Assembly: GCF_016809835.1 (NCBI RefSeq)
Contig: NZ_JAFBIL020000003.1
Location: 248,001 to 312,000, forward strand
Direction: 5' to 3'
DNA: 64,000 bases
Source: Massilia soli
GTDB lineage: Bacteria > Pseudomonadota > Gammaproteobacteria > Burkholderiales > Burkholderiaceae_D
Under the pieces are notes generated by a model. That model was given only the letters and a program-made list of their open reading frames with translations. It was not told where the DNA came from and did not search any database. This document shows positions 25,497 to 34,613 of the stretch, in pieces (within the stretch, counting starts at the first letter, position 1; the number at the start of each line of letters is the position of its first letter). A program made the position numbers and the translations under genes.

Positions 25497-26374
25497 GCCG
25501 GTGCCGCGGCCGCCGCGCGTGTCCTGCCAAGCACCAGGAAGCCGAACGCGGTTGCCAGCACGTACATGCTGACCGAGTAGATCGCCGCCGGCAGCATCAG
25601 CTGGAAGTCGCCCAGCACCGACAGCGCCACAAAAATCGCCAGGGTCGAATTATGGATGCCGATCTCGTAGCCGATGGCGATCGAATTTGGCTTGTCCAGT
25701 CCCATCAGGCGCGGCACGTAGTAGCCCATGCCAAGGCTGATGGCGTTGAAGGCGATAACCGCCAGTCCGATCGACGCGAAGGAGGTGGTCATGGCGGTCC
25801 ATTCCTTGGCGATCGCGATCACCGCCAGCGCTGCCAGCACCACCATGGAAAAGCGCTTCATCGGCGTATCCATGCGTGCCGCAAAGCCGGGCGCGCGCGA
25901 CTTGACGATCATGCCGATGGCAACCGGCACCAGAACGATGCCAATCACTTCGATGACTTTCCCGGTCTGCATCGGCACCACCTGGCCGGACCTGGCGAAG
26001 GTCTCGATGGCGAAATTGGCGATCAGCGGCAAGGTGACGATGGAGAGCAGGGTATTGATGGCGGTGAGCGAGATGTTCATCGCCACGTTGCCGCCAAACA
26101 GATGGCTGAACAGGTTGGCCGATACCCCGCCCGGCGACGCAGCCAGCAGCATCAGGCCGACCGCGTAGACTGGCGCCACGCCAAGCCCCACGATCAATCC
26201 GTAGCAGATCGCCGGCAGCACCGCGGCCTGCAAGGCCAAGGCCAGCACCACGGCTTTGGGATGGCCTAGCAAGCGCCGGAAGTCGCCGAGTGTGAGCGAC
26301 AGGCCCAGTCCAAACATGATCAGCGCAAGCGCGCCAATCAGCAGGGTAGGCAGCAGCGAAATGAAATTGCTCAT
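25493..26374 (-). CDS. Bile acid:sodium symporter family (BASS) transporter
   Basis: The 293-residue protein is nearly all hydrophobic, with eight to ten helices. It carries BASS signatures: MFGLGLSLTLGDFRRLLGHPKAV near the start, LLAASPGGVSANLFSHLFGGNVAMNISLTAINTLLS in the core, and AIGYEIGIHNSTLAI. The AASPGG and NxxxxIGxxNxxL elements belong to the substrate/sodium site of the family. Bacterial members move organic anions such as bile salts or keto acids; the true substrate is unknown. It is transcribed towards the T6SS genes and is not part of them. Confidence 0.88.
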   Translation of the reverse strand: MSNFISLLPTLLIGALALIMFGLGLSLTLGDFRRLLGHPKAVVLALALQAAVLPAICYGLIVGLGVAPVYAVGLMLLAASPGGVSANLFSHLFGGNVAMNISLTAINTLLSIVTLPLIANFAIETFARSGQVVPMQTGKVIEVIGIVLVPVAIGMIVKSRAPGFAARMDTPMKRFSMVVLAALAVIAIAKEWTAMTTSFASIGLAVIAFNAISLGMGYYVPRLMGLDKPNSIAIGYEIGIHNSTLAIFVALSVLGDFQLMLPAAIYSVSMYVLATAFGFLVLGRTRAAAAAPA

Positions 26375-26423
26375 TCAGGTCTCCTTATTGTGTATTTTTA
26401 TATTTGGCTACTACACAACGATA

Positions 26424-26999
26424 TTAGCGCATCAAATGCAGTTGCAGGTACTGCAGCAGCATGATCGTTTTGCCGTCGGCGATCTCGCCGCTGGCGACCA
26501 TCGCGATGGCCTGGTCGAAGCCTAGTTCGAGCACTTCGATGTCTTCGCCTTCTTCGATCAGGCCGCCGCCATCGCCGGTACGGTCGCCTGGCTGGTAGGC
26601 GCCGATGAAGAAGTGAATCCGCTCGGTGACTGAGCCAGGGCTCATGAAGGCGTCGTAGATTTTTTTGACCGCGTTGACGCGGTAGCCGGTTTCCTCTTCC
26701 GCTTCAAGCCGGATGCGTTCCTCGGGGCTGGCGTTGTCAAGCAGGCCGGCCGCGGCCTCGATCAGGAAACCGCTATGGCCATTGACGTGGGCGGGAATGC
26801 GGAACTGGCGCGTCAGCACCACGGTGCGCTGTTCGAGGTTGTAGAGGAGGATGGTGGCGCCGTTGCCGCGGTCGTAGACTTCACGCGTTTGCGCCTGCCA
26901 GCTGCCGTCGCGGCGGCGCAGGTCGAAGCTGAAGCGCTTCAGCACGTACCAGTTGTCGGACAATAGTTTTTCTTCGGTGATGCGGACACGGTCATTCAT
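26424..26999 (-). CDS. nudK: GDP-mannose pyrophosphatase NudK (Nudix hydrolase)
   Basis: Start ATG 26999 has AAAGGA six bases upstream and gives 191 residues, the length of E. coli NudK. Matching segments are [50 protein letters not shown], which is strongly NudK-like. The Nudix helix near residues 90-112 contains EAEEETGY. The family hydrolyses GDP-mannose and related sugar nucleotides. The gene is divergent from a DeoR regulator across an 80-bp gap that holds three phased CGTGCA repeats. Confidence 0.88.
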   Translation of the reverse strand: MNDRVRITEEKLLSDNWYVLKRFSFDLRRRDGSWQAQTREVYDRGNGATILLYNLEQRTVVLTRQFRIPAHVNGHSGFLIEAAAGLLDNASPEERIRLEAEEETGYRVNAVKKIYDAFMSPGSVTERIHFFIGAYQPGDRTGDGGGLIEEGEDIEVLELGFDQAIAMVASGEIADGKTIMLLQYLQLHLMR

Positions 27000-27033
27000 C
27001 GGGTTTCCTTTGACTTGGCATTTTTCAGGATAT

Positions 27034-27069
27034 CGTGCAAAATCGTGCATGGTCAAGAAAATACGTGCA
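27034..27069. promoter_or_regulatory. Three phased CGTGCA repeats, probable operator between nudK and deoR-type gene
   Basis: CGTGCA occurs at 27034-27039, 27044-27049 and 27064-27069, that is 10 and 20 bases apart, on one face of the helix. The cluster lies just before the DeoR-type start codon at 27080 and 35 bases from the nudK start. The likely reader is the DeoR-type protein itself (inference). Confidence 0.5.
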
Positions 27070-27079
27070 GAGGATTGAG

Positions 27080-27835
27080 ATGCTCACCAGTAAACGTAAA
27101 GCGTTTTTGATGGATGCACTGCGGCGCGACGGCCAGCTCGTGGCCAAGACCCTGTGCGCGGAACTAGCGGTATCGGAAGACACGATTCGGCGCGACTTGC
27201 GCGAAATGGCGCGCGATGGGCTGCTGGTGCGCGTCCACGGCGGCGCATTGCCGCTGTCGCCCGCGCTGGGCGATTTTGCCGCGCGCAGCCTGATTGCGCC
27301 AAGCGACAAGGTTGCGATCGGGCGTGCTGCAGCGCGGTTAGTGCAGCCAGGGCAGGTTGTGTTCATCGATGGCGGGACCACGTCGGCGCAGGTGGTGCGG
27401 CACCTGCCCGCGGACCTGAAAGCGACGATCGTCACCCATAGCCCATCGATCGCCGTTGAGCTGGTCGCCCATCCGAACATCGAGGTGATCATGCTGGGCG
27501 GGCGCCTGTTCAGGCATTCGGTCGTCGGCGTCGGCGCGGCCACGATTGAAGCGATCGGAAAGGTACGCGCCGACCTGTACCTGATGGGAGTAAGCAGCGT
27601 GCACCCGAAGGCCGGTTTATCGACCGGCGATTTTGAAGAGGCATGCGTGAAGCGTGCGCTATGCCATGCGGCGGCTGAAACGATCGTGCTTGCGTCGCCT
27701 GAAAAGCTGGCCACGGCGTCGCCGTATCAGATCGTGGAGCTCGGTGAAATCGGTGGCATTGTCGCGCTCGCGTCTACCGCGGCAGCGCTGACCGCACCTT
27801 ATAAAAAGATGGGCATTACGGTTTATCCTGCGTGA
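27080..27835 (+). CDS. DeoR-family transcriptional regulator
   Basis: Start ATG 27080 follows an AGAGGA site. The 251-residue protein has an N-terminal winged helix ([38 protein letters not shown]), the full DeoR recognition signature. The C-terminal sugar-phosphate sensor domain (DeoRC) includes [40 protein letters not shown] and [15 protein letters not shown]. Such proteins usually repress sugar catabolism genes and respond to phosphorylated sugars. No catabolic operon is adjacent; the nearest candidate target is divergent nudK, which handles sugar nucleotides. Confidence 0.92.
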   Translation: MLTSKRKAFLMDALRRDGQLVAKTLCAELAVSEDTIRRDLREMARDGLLVRVHGGALPLSPALGDFAARSLIAPSDKVAIGRAAARLVQPGQVVFIDGGTTSAQVVRHLPADLKATIVTHSPSIAVELVAHPNIEVIMLGGRLFRHSVVGVGAATIEAIGKVRADLYLMGVSSVHPKAGLSTGDFEEACVKRALCHAAAETIVLASPEKLATASPYQIVELGEIGGIVALASTAAALTAPYKKMGITVYPA

Positions 27836-27846
27836 GGCGCAAGAGT

Positions 27847-27875
27847 GCAGGGCGGCCAGGAACGGCCGGCCCTGC
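27847..27875. other. GC-rich hairpin between convergent deoR-type and phasin genes
   Basis: Arms GCAGGGCGGCC and GGCCGGCCCTGC pair with a single bulge around a six-base loop. There is no T tract, so termination is possible but not certain. Confidence 0.4.
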
Positions 27876-27888
27876 GTGATTCATCGGC

Positions 27889-28440
27889 CTATGCCTGTTT
27901 GCCGGCCTTGGCCGAGCTGACCTGGGCGGTCGCCTTGGCGATTTCCTGCTCGACGGTCTTTACCGCTTCGCGCGTGGCCTTGGTCACTTCTTCGTAGCCT
28001 TTGAAGGCGTTATCGATTGCGGCCTTGACGACGTCGACCGCGTTTTCCGAGCCCGGCTTGACGTTTTTGGTTACATCGTAGATCAGCGCCGACAGCGTAT
28101 TTTTCGCTTCTGCCATGTGATGGTCGGCCGCCTCGGTGAACTCCTTGTGGATGTCTTCGATGATGACCTTCAGCTGTTCGCCGTAGGCGACGGCGCCGCC
28201 CATGGCCGGCTGGACTTGGGAAGCTGCCGCATCCATTGCCGCTTTCGGGTCTTTGGCCTCGCTCATATCCTTGCCTGCAGCCATGGAGCCTTGGACCGAG
28301 TTCTTTGCGGTAGCCATATTAAGCGCGATGACCTGCTCAACGCCATCGACCGCTTTGCTGGTCAGCGCGTTAAAGGTGTTCATCTGGAGTTCGAAAAGCG
28401 TCTTGGTGGCGGATGCAAATTGTTCGGGATTCGTAAACAT
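27889..28440 (-). CDS. Phasin family protein
   Basis: The 183-residue protein begins MFTNPEQFASATKTLFELQMNTFNALTSKAVDGVEQVIALNMATAK, the conserved N-terminus of the betaproteobacterial phasins. It is mostly amphipathic helix and ends in an Ala/Lys-rich stretch. Phasins coat polyhydroxyalkanoate granules and control their number and size. A strong GGAG site precedes the start (CGAGGAGAAGTTA on the coding strand). No pha synthesis genes are in the window, so granule association rests on family membership. Confidence 0.92.
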   Translation of the reverse strand: MFTNPEQFASATKTLFELQMNTFNALTSKAVDGVEQVIALNMATAKNSVQGSMAAGKDMSEAKDPKAAMDAAASQVQPAMGGAVAYGEQLKVIIEDIHKEFTEAADHHMAEAKNTLSALIYDVTKNVKPGSENAVDVVKAAIDNAFKGYEEVTKATREAVKTVEQEIAKATAQVSSAKAGKQA

Positions 28441-28508
28441 TAACTTCTCCTCGGTGGATTGATTGCGGCGGGACGACGACTTTCTGATTCTCCAATACGT
28501 ATTTTGTA

Positions 28509-28715
28509 TTATTTACCGGCGACTAACTTTGTGCAATGGCTGTCACGATACGGCCCGGTAGCCTTTTCCCAGCCCGCGCCGAGCGGTGTCTGCGAACAAG
28601 CCAGCTTGCCGTCGAGCTTGCTACGCCACTGAAACCATGACGCAGGCGCAGCCATGGACGCGGCAGCCAGGCTGGCGATCACGAGGGTTAGACAGAGGCG
28701 AATGGTGGTTTTCAT
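28509..28715 (-). CDS. Small exported protein (68 aa)
   Basis: From ATG 28715 the product starts MKTTIRLCLTLVIASLAAASMA, a clear signal peptide with a likely cut after AMA/A. The mature part is about 45 residues with two cysteines (KLACSQ and DSHCTK), which could form one disulfide. The ribosome site is weak. An upstream in-frame ATG at 28727 is an alternative start. No family is recognised. Confidence 0.6.
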   Translation of the reverse strand: MKTTIRLCLTLVIASLAAASMAAPASWFQWRSKLDGKLACSQTPLGAGWEKATGPYRDSHCTKLVAGK

Positions 28716-28877
28716 GTTGCTGAGCATAGCCTGTCTGTGATTCAAGTCAAGCGTACCGCACAAAGTGCCTGGTGCGCGTTATCCGGAATCGGGACGCGCA
28801 ACGCAAAACGCCGACATCCTTTTGCAAAGATGACGGCGTTTTGCGGCATACAAATTCGGAATATACATCCGGTAGAG

Positions 28878-28962
28878 TGGTGCCCACGGAGGGACTCGAA
28901 CCCCCACACCTTGCGGCACATGGACCTGAACCATGCGCGTCTACCAATTCCGCCACGTGGGC
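28878..28962 (-). tRNA. tRNA-Leu(CAG), copy 2
   Basis: On the minus strand, an acceptor stem GCCCACG / CGTGGGC is followed by an encoded CCA end. The anticodon loop TTCAGGT lies between CATGG and CCATG, giving anticodon CAG. A short variable arm and GGTTCGAGTCC T-arm complete the fold. It is identical to the copy 193 bases away. Confidence 0.95.
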
Positions 28963-29070
28963 ACTGATACTACGACTTCAACAACAGCATTTTATTGACC
29001 GCCAAACTAAAACGCCGTAATCCGATGATCACGGCGCAAGAGCAAGACTACGGAAACACATCCGGTAGAG

Positions 29071-29155
29071 TGGTGCCCACGGAGGGACTCGAACCCCCAC
29101 ACCTTGCGGCACATGGACCTGAACCATGCGCGTCTACCAATTCCGCCACGTGGGC
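29071..29155 (-). tRNA. tRNA-Leu(CAG), copy 1
   Basis: This 85-base gene, including CCA, is identical to the tRNA at 28878-28962 and shares about 13 further bases past its 3' end (ACATCCGGTAGAG on the plus strand). The pair is a 193-bp tandem duplication and is probably cotranscribed leftward. Confidence 0.95.
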
Positions 29156-29491
29156 ACTGCTGCTGCTTTCGGCGTTGCCGCCGAGTTGTGCTATCATACT
29201 AGGCTTTGCAGTTTTGCGCCAGATTAACTTTCGTTATCGCCGCGCCGCTTCCGCCTGATACTCCTGCTGCTCTTCGCTTGCAACGTTGCCGTCGCCGCGA
29301 AAGACCAAAATTATAGGCGGAACAATTTGAAATGTCAAAGCTCATGCACGGTATTTTTCCAGCACGCTTCGTTAGGCGAATCGCCTAGCCTTCCGTTACA
29401 CTACGCATATCACCGTGTCAATATATTCACCGTGTCGGCAACTACTGCGCATGCTGCGCCGGTGCCGCCAAAAATAATTACAGAAAACGAT

Positions 29492-31966
29492 TTGAACCAA
29501 CCTACACACACCATTCCTAGCCGCGAGGAAATTCTCGGCATCTTCCGTTCCGCAGTTGTCGCGCTCGACGTCGAGTCGATCGCCAGCATGCTTGAGGTAA
29601 AGTCCTCCGCGATCGGCGTGCTCACGCGCCGCCTTAACGCGATGGAACGCGACGGCCAGATCCGCTCATCAAGCGATGGCACCTACGAGCTGGCAGACCA
29701 GTCCAGTTTCATCAGCGGCAAGGTCAGCGCGCACCGCGACGGCTTCGGCTTCGTGATCCCTGACGCGCCCGGCGAAGACCTGTTCCTGAACGATAAAGAA
29801 ATGCAGAAGGTCCTGCACGGCGACAAAGTGCTGGCGAAAGTCACCGGCACCGATCGCCGCGGCCGCCTCGAAGGCACCATCGTCGAAGTCGTCACCCGCG
29901 CCAATACCCACGTCATCGGCCGCCTACTCAAGGAAAACGATACCTGGATCGTCGCGCCGGAAGACAAGCGCATCGGCCAGGACATCCTGGTGTCCGGCTC
30001 GCCAGGCAAGGCCAAGTCCGGGCAGGTCGTCAGCGTCGAACTGCTCGAGCAGCCAGCGCGCTTCAAGCAGCCAGTCGGCCGCATCGTCGAAGTGCTCGGC
30101 GAGCTTGACGACCCTGGCATGGAAATCGAAATCGCCGTGCGCAAGTTCGGCGTGCCGCACATCTTCTCGCCAGCGGCGCTGAAGCAGGCCAACAAGCTGC
30201 CATCCGAAGTGCGCGACGCCGACCTGGCCGACCGTGTCGACCTGCGCGACGTGCCGATGGTGACTATCGACGGCGAAGACGCACGCGACTTCGATGACGC
30301 GGTCTACTGCGAACCTGTCCAGCTGGGCAAAGAAAACGGCTTCCGCCTGATCGTCGCGATCGCCGACGTGAGCCATTACGTCAAGCCGAACGATTCGCTC
30401 GATGTCGACGCGCTCGAGCGCAGCACTTCGGTGTACTTCCCGCGCCGCGTGATCCCGATGCTGCCAGAGAAGCTGTCGAACGGCCTGTGCTCGCTGAATC
30501 CGGCAGTCGACCGCCTGACGCTGGTCTGCGACGCGGTCATCTCGGCCAAGGGCGACATCCAGGCTTACCAGTTCTATCCGGCTGTCATCCACTCCGCTGC
30601 GCGCCTGACTTACAACGAAGTGGCCGACATCCTCGGTAATACGGCGGGCCCTGAAGCGGCGCGCCGTCCGGCCATCGTGCCGCACCTGCTGAACCTGAAC
30701 GACGTGTTCCACGCGCTGCTCAAGGCGCGCACAGTGCGCGGCGCGATCGATTTCGAGACCACCGAAACCTACATCGTCTGCAATTCGCTCGGCAAGATCG
30801 AGAAGATCATCCCGCGCACCCGCAACGATGCGCACCGCCTGATCGAAGAGTGCATGCTGGCGGCGAACGTCTGCGCGGCAGACCTGCTGGAGCGCCACAA
30901 GCATCCGGGCACCTACCGCATCCACGCCTCGCCGACCAAAGAAAAGCTGACCCAGGTCCGCACCTTCCTCAAGCAGGTTGGCCTGAACCTGAACGGCGGC
31001 GACAAGCCGACCGCCAACGACTACGCCGAACTGATGAAGCAGGTGAAGACGCGCCCGGACGCGCCGCTGCTGCAAACCATGCTGCTGCGCTCCATGCAGC
31101 AAGCGGTCTACAGCCCGGACAACATCGGCCACTTCGGCCTGGCGTATGAGGCGTATGCCCACTTCACCAGCCCGATCCGCCGCTACCCGGACTTGCTGAC
31201 GCACCGCGCCATCAAGGCCATCCTGCTCGGCAAAAAGTACGAGCCGAAGGGTATCGAGCTCGCTGGCCTGAACACCAACGTGTCGAACGCCACGCGCAAG
31301 CAGCAGGCCAAAGACAAGGCGGCAGGCACGCAGAAAAAAGAAAAAGACCTGACCATCTGGGATGCACTGGGCGTTCACTGCTCGGCCAACGAACGCCGCG
31401 CCGACGAAGCCTCGCGCGACGTCGAGGCATGGCTCAAGTGCTTCTTCATCAAGGACAAGCTGGGCGAGGAATTCACCGGCGTTGTCGCGGGCGTGACCAC
31501 CTTCGGCATCTTCGTGCAGCTCGACCAGCTGTACGTCGAAGGCCTGGTGCACATCACCGAACTCGGTGGCGACTACTTCCAGTACGACGAAGCGCGCCAT
31601 GAGTTGCGCGGCGAACGTACCGGCAAGCGTTTCCAGCTGACCGACCGCGTTACCGTCAAGGTGGCACGCGTCGACCTCGAAGCACGCAAGATCGACCTGG
31701 TGCTGGCAGGTTCCAGCGCGACCGAAGACACCGGCGCCGGCAAGCCGAAGAGCGCCGCGCACAAGGCGCTCGACGCCAAGCCGGCCAAGTCGCGCAAGCA
31801 GGGCGGCGACAACTCGGCGCGCTACCAGAAGATCGAAGCAGAAGAACCAGAACCGGCGCCAGCCCGTCCAAAGAAGCGCGCGAAGGATGCGGCTCCTGCG
31901 GCAAACAAGGCGGCGCCGCGTCCGGCAAAAAAAGCAGCATCCAAAACTAGCAATAAGAAGCGATAA
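29492..31966 (+). CDS. rnr: Ribonuclease R
   Basis: The open frame reaches back to 29327, but a TTG at 29492 starting NQPTHTIPSREEILGIFR gives 824 residues, close to the usual RNase R length; a GTG at 29431 is another option. Domains in order: winged helix, cold-shock domains (SGKVSAHRDGFGFVIPD), RNB catalytic domain with the acidic cluster TIDGEDARDFDDAV, S1 domain (EFTGVVAGVTTFGIFVQLDQLYVEGLVHITEL), and a Lys/Ala-rich basic tail. It degrades structured RNA 3' to 5'. rlmB follows after six bases, as in many proteobacteria. Confidence 0.96.
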   Translation: MNQPTHTIPSREEILGIFRSAVVALDVESIASMLEVKSSAIGVLTRRLNAMERDGQIRSSSDGTYELADQSSFISGKVSAHRDGFGFVIPDAPGEDLFLNDKEMQKVLHGDKVLAKVTGTDRRGRLEGTIVEVVTRANTHVIGRLLKENDTWIVAPEDKRIGQDILVSGSPGKAKSGQVVSVELLEQPARFKQPVGRIVEVLGELDDPGMEIEIAVRKFGVPHIFSPAALKQANKLPSEVRDADLADRVDLRDVPMVTIDGEDARDFDDAVYCEPVQLGKENGFRLIVAIADVSHYVKPNDSLDVDALERSTSVYFPRRVIPMLPEKLSNGLCSLNPAVDRLTLVCDAVISAKGDIQAYQFYPAVIHSAARLTYNEVADILGNTAGPEAARRPAIVPHLLNLNDVFHALLKARTVRGAIDFETTETYIVCNSLGKIEKIIPRTRNDAHRLIEECMLAANVCAADLLERHKHPGTYRIHASPTKEKLTQVRTFLKQVGLNLNGGDKPTANDYAELMKQVKTRPDAPLLQTMLLRSMQQAVYSPDNIGHFGLAYEAYAHFTSPIRRYPDLLTHRAIKAILLGKKYEPKGIELAGLNTNVSNATRKQQAKDKAAGTQKKEKDLTIWDALGVHCSANERRADEASRDVEAWLKCFFIKDKLGEEFTGVVAGVTTFGIFVQLDQLYVEGLVHITELGGDYFQYDEARHELRGERTGKRFQLTDRVTVKVARVDLEARKIDLVLAGSSATEDTGAGKPKSAAHKALDAKPAKSRKQGGDNSARYQKIEAEEPEPAPARPKKRAKDAAPAANKAAPRPAKKAASKTSNKKR

Positions 31967-31972
31967 CAAGAA

Positions 31973-32716
31973 ATGAAAAACAAAATGATTTTCGGGTTCC
32001 ATGCGGTGACCTCACGTTTGCGTCATGAGGCTTCATCGGTGGAAGAGATCTTTGTCGATGCGACGCGTAATGACCGCCGCATGCACGACCTGATCGCCGG
32101 CGCCAAGGCGGCCGGCGTGCGCGTGATGCCGGTTGATTCGGCACGCCTCGACAAGATCGTCGGAACCCGCCGCCACCAGGGCGTGATCGCGTTCGCCAGC
32201 CAGCTGGCCCTCGCGCGCAACCTGGACGAACTGCTCGATGCCATCGAAGGCCCGCCGCTGCTGCTGATCCTCGACGGCATTACCGACCCGCACAACCTGG
32301 GAGCCTGCCTGCGCGTTGCCGACGGCGTCGGCGCGCACGCTGTCATCGTACCGAAGGACCGCGCGGTCGGCCTGAACGCCACCGCCGCCAAAGTCGCCAG
32401 CGGCGCTGCCGAAACCGTGCCGTACATCACCGTGACCAACCTCGCACGCACCATGCGCGAGCTGAAGGAACGTGACATCTTGCTGATCGGCACGTCCGAC
32501 GATGCGGACAAGGGCTTGTACGAGGCGGATTTCAGCGGACCTGCGGCGCTGGTGATGGGCTCGGAAGGCGAGGGCATGCGCCGCCTGACGCGCGAGACCT
32601 GCGACGTCTTGATCAGCATTCCAATGTTTGGTTCGGTCGAAAGCCTGAACGTGTCGGTGGCGTCGGGTGTCTGCCTGTACGAAGCGCGCCGCCAGCGGAT
32701 TGCCAAAGAGGGCTAA
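31973..32716 (+). CDS. rlmB: 23S rRNA Gm2251 2'-O-methyltransferase RlmB
   Basis: The 247-residue protein is a SpoU/TrmH-family enzyme. It has an N-terminal substrate-binding domain ([32 protein letters not shown]), then the knotted SPOUT domain with motif 1 [33 protein letters not shown], motif 2 [19 protein letters not shown] and motif 3 [22 protein letters not shown]. It methylates G2251 in the ribosomal P-loop. The gene follows rnr in the common rnr-rlmB pair and is followed by a REPIN-like repeat. Confidence 0.96.
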   Translation: MKNKMIFGFHAVTSRLRHEASSVEEIFVDATRNDRRMHDLIAGAKAAGVRVMPVDSARLDKIVGTRRHQGVIAFASQLALARNLDELLDAIEGPPLLLILDGITDPHNLGACLRVADGVGAHAVIVPKDRAVGLNATAAKVASGAAETVPYITVTNLARTMRELKERDILLIGTSDDADKGLYEADFSGPAALVMGSEGEGMRRLTRETCDVLISIPMFGSVESLNVSVASGVCLYEARRQRIAKEG

Positions 32717-32732
32717 CCACCGCATTCACAAC

Positions 32733-32846
32733 CGTCGTTCCCGCGAAAGCGGGAACCTATAGGACTAACGATATGCCGCTAACGGTGGCATCGCTGATCC
32801 GGCATAGGTTGCCGCGGGGCCGCCGAGGCCTGCGCGGGAATGACGG
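32733..32846. repeat. REPIN-like repeat, copy 1
   Basis: A hairpin CGTCGTTCCCGCGAAAGCGGGAAC at 32733-32755 (split here by its GAAA loop) and a degraded inverse (GCGCGGGAATGACGG at 32832-32846) flank about 75 bases. The layout is two REP sequences facing each other. A second copy lies at 34433-34541. Confidence 0.7.
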
Positions 32847-32961
32847 CCCTTGCTTCTCCGCACGAAAAATCCCCCCAGCCATTCTTGACCCCTCGTAAGC
32901 AAGCATGGAGCGAATGCGCTACCATGACTGTATCGCAACTGTTTCCTCCCATCCCAGTCCT

Positions 32962-33699
32962 ATGTTTTCCAAGCTCCGCGACGATATCAAGAGCATCATC
33001 GAACGTGACCCCGCAGCACGCAATGCTTGGGAAGTGATCACTTGTTATCCGGGTTTCCAGGCCATCATGATGCACGGCTGGGCGCACGCCTTCTGGCGCG
33101 CCAACCTCAAGTGGCTGGGCCGCTTTACCTCCTACCTCGCACGCATCATCACCGGCATTGAAATCCACCCCGGCGCCACCATCGGCCGCCGCGTGTTCAT
33201 CGACCACGGCTTCGGCGTGGTGATCGGCGAGACCGCCGTCATCGGCGACGACTGCACCATTTACCAGGGCGTCACGCTGGGCGGCACCTCGCTCAACAGT
33301 GGCACCAAGCGCCATCCGACGCTGGAACGCGGCGTGATCATTGGCGCAGGCGCCAAGGTGCTCGGCTCGTTCACCGTGGGCGAATACGCCAAGGTCGGAT
33401 CGAACGCCGTCGTTATCAAGCCGGTGCCTCCCGGCGCCACCGCCGTCGGCAACCCGGCGCACATCGTGCGCAAGGACGCCGATGCGCGCAGCGCGACCAT
33501 GTTCTCGGCCTACGGCGTCACGCCAAATGGCGACGACCCGCTCTCCAAGGCCCTGCACGGCCTGATTAACCACGCGGCACGCCAGGACGACCTGATGGAG
33601 CGCATGATGGCGACCCTGAAGGCGGCCGGTATCGCCTGCCCACAGATGCCCGAGTGTGATAAATTGGATTCGGCAGAGTTGAACAAACTGGTCGAATAA
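32962..33699 (+). CDS. cysE: Serine O-acetyltransferase CysE
   Basis: Start ATG 32962 ([25 protein letters not shown]) yields 245 residues, the short CysE class common in betaproteobacteria and Bacillus. It has a short helical N-terminal region and a left-handed beta helix with hexapeptide repeats ([43 protein letters not shown]). Active-site His occurs in the IDHG segment, and [20 protein letters not shown] follows. It makes O-acetylserine for cysteine synthesis. A longer upstream frame back to 32905 is possible but overlaps the probable leader. Confidence 0.94.
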   Translation: MFSKLRDDIKSIIERDPAARNAWEVITCYPGFQAIMMHGWAHAFWRANLKWLGRFTSYLARIITGIEIHPGATIGRRVFIDHGFGVVIGETAVIGDDCTIYQGVTLGGTSLNSGTKRHPTLERGVIIGAGAKVLGSFTVGEYAKVGSNAVVIKPVPPGATAVGNPAHIVRKDADARSATMFSAYGVTPNGDDPLSKALHGLINHAARQDDLMERMMATLKAAGIACPQMPECDKLDSAELNKLVE

Positions 33700-33707
33700 G
33701 GACATCG

Positions 33708-34391
33708 ATGACTATTGAAGAATCAACTGGCGGCGCCGACAGCGCTGCCGAGCTGGATCCGTTCGAGATCCGCGTCCTCGCGGTGCTGGCTGAAAAAGAA
33801 GCGCTCACGCCCGATAACTATCCAATGTCGCTCAACGCGCTGACCAACGGCTGCAACCAGCTGTCCAGCCGCGATCCGGTGATGCACCTGTCCGATGAAA
33901 CCGTGGCCGAAGTGCTGCAACGGCTCATGCAGCGCAAGTACGTCAACGGCATCACGCAAGCCGGCGCCCGTGTGACCAAGTACGAGCACCGCATGCGCAT
34001 CAAATGGACGCTGGAGCAGGACAAGCTGGCGGTGCTGACCATCCTGATGCTGCGCGGTCCGCAGACCGCCGGCGAAATCCGCACCCGAAGCGGCCGTATC
34101 CACGAATTCAAATCGGTTGCCGAGGTCGAATCGGCGCTGCAGTTCCTGATCGATAAATACCCGCCGGTCGTCGCGCGCCTCGCGCTGGCGCCAGGCACCA
34201 AGGAGCCGCGCTACGGCCAGCTGCTGGGCGGTGAAGCCGCGCTGGCGCGCGAGGAGTCTGCATTCGGCGCGGTCTCGGCGCCGTCATCTGGCGGCCGCAC
34301 CGCGCAGCTTGAGCAGGAAGTGGCCGCCTTGCGCAGCGAGGTGGACGAGTTGAAGGCGCAGTTCGAGAACTTCAAACGCCAGTTCGAATAA
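33708..34391 (+). CDS. YceH-family (DUF480/UPF0502) protein
   Basis: The 227-residue protein starts behind an AAGGA site. It contains the paired winged-helix DUF480 fold: LDPFEIRVLAVLAEKEALTPDNYPMSLNALTNGCNQLSSRDPVM is almost diagnostic, followed by LTILMLRGPQTAGEIRTRSGRI. A C-terminal coiled-coil (AQLEQEVAALRSEVDELKAQFENFKRQFE) suggests a dimer. The family function is not established. It ends in a strong terminator shared with no other gene. Confidence 0.92.
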   Translation: MTIEESTGGADSAAELDPFEIRVLAVLAEKEALTPDNYPMSLNALTNGCNQLSSRDPVMHLSDETVAEVLQRLMQRKYVNGITQAGARVTKYEHRMRIKWTLEQDKLAVLTILMLRGPQTAGEIRTRSGRIHEFKSVAEVESALQFLIDKYPPVVARLALAPGTKEPRYGQLLGGEAALAREESAFGAVSAPSSGGRTAQLEQEVAALRSEVDELKAQFENFKRQFE

Positions 34392-34393
34392 AA

Positions 34394-34425
34394 AACGCCC
34401 CGCCAGAAATGCGCGGGGCGTTTTT
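34394..34425 (+). terminator. Rho-independent terminator after yceH-type gene
   Basis: A perfect 10-bp stem AACGCCCCGC / GCGGGGCGTT with a nine-base loop runs into five T residues. Confidence 0.9.
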
Positions 34426-34432
34426 GCAGGCA

Positions 34433-34541
34433 CGTCGTTCCCGCCAAGGCGGGAACCTATACTGCAGCCGTCCAGAGGAGAGCTGGTGGTCTTGGCCAAT
34501 ACGGACTGGGTATGGGTTCCCGCTTGCGCGGGAACGACGGG
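34433..34541. repeat. REPIN-like repeat, copy 2
   Basis: Two REP hairpins face each other: CGTCGTTCCCGCC with GGCGGGAAC at 34433-34455, and GGTTCCCGC with GCGGGAACGACG at 34515-34540. About 60 bases separate them. This copy is better preserved than the one at 32733. Confidence 0.8.
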
Positions 34542-34613
34542 TGGCGGTGGATTGTCTTTTCACGCCGGCAACCGAGAATCATGTCCGCCACATGGCTCGC
34601 CGGACTTTGACCC

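Noticed and set aside
29924-32002. 692-codon minus-strand frame opposite rnr
   Set aside because: Antisense to a full RNase R with an intact catalytic motif; composition is typical of a shadow frame.
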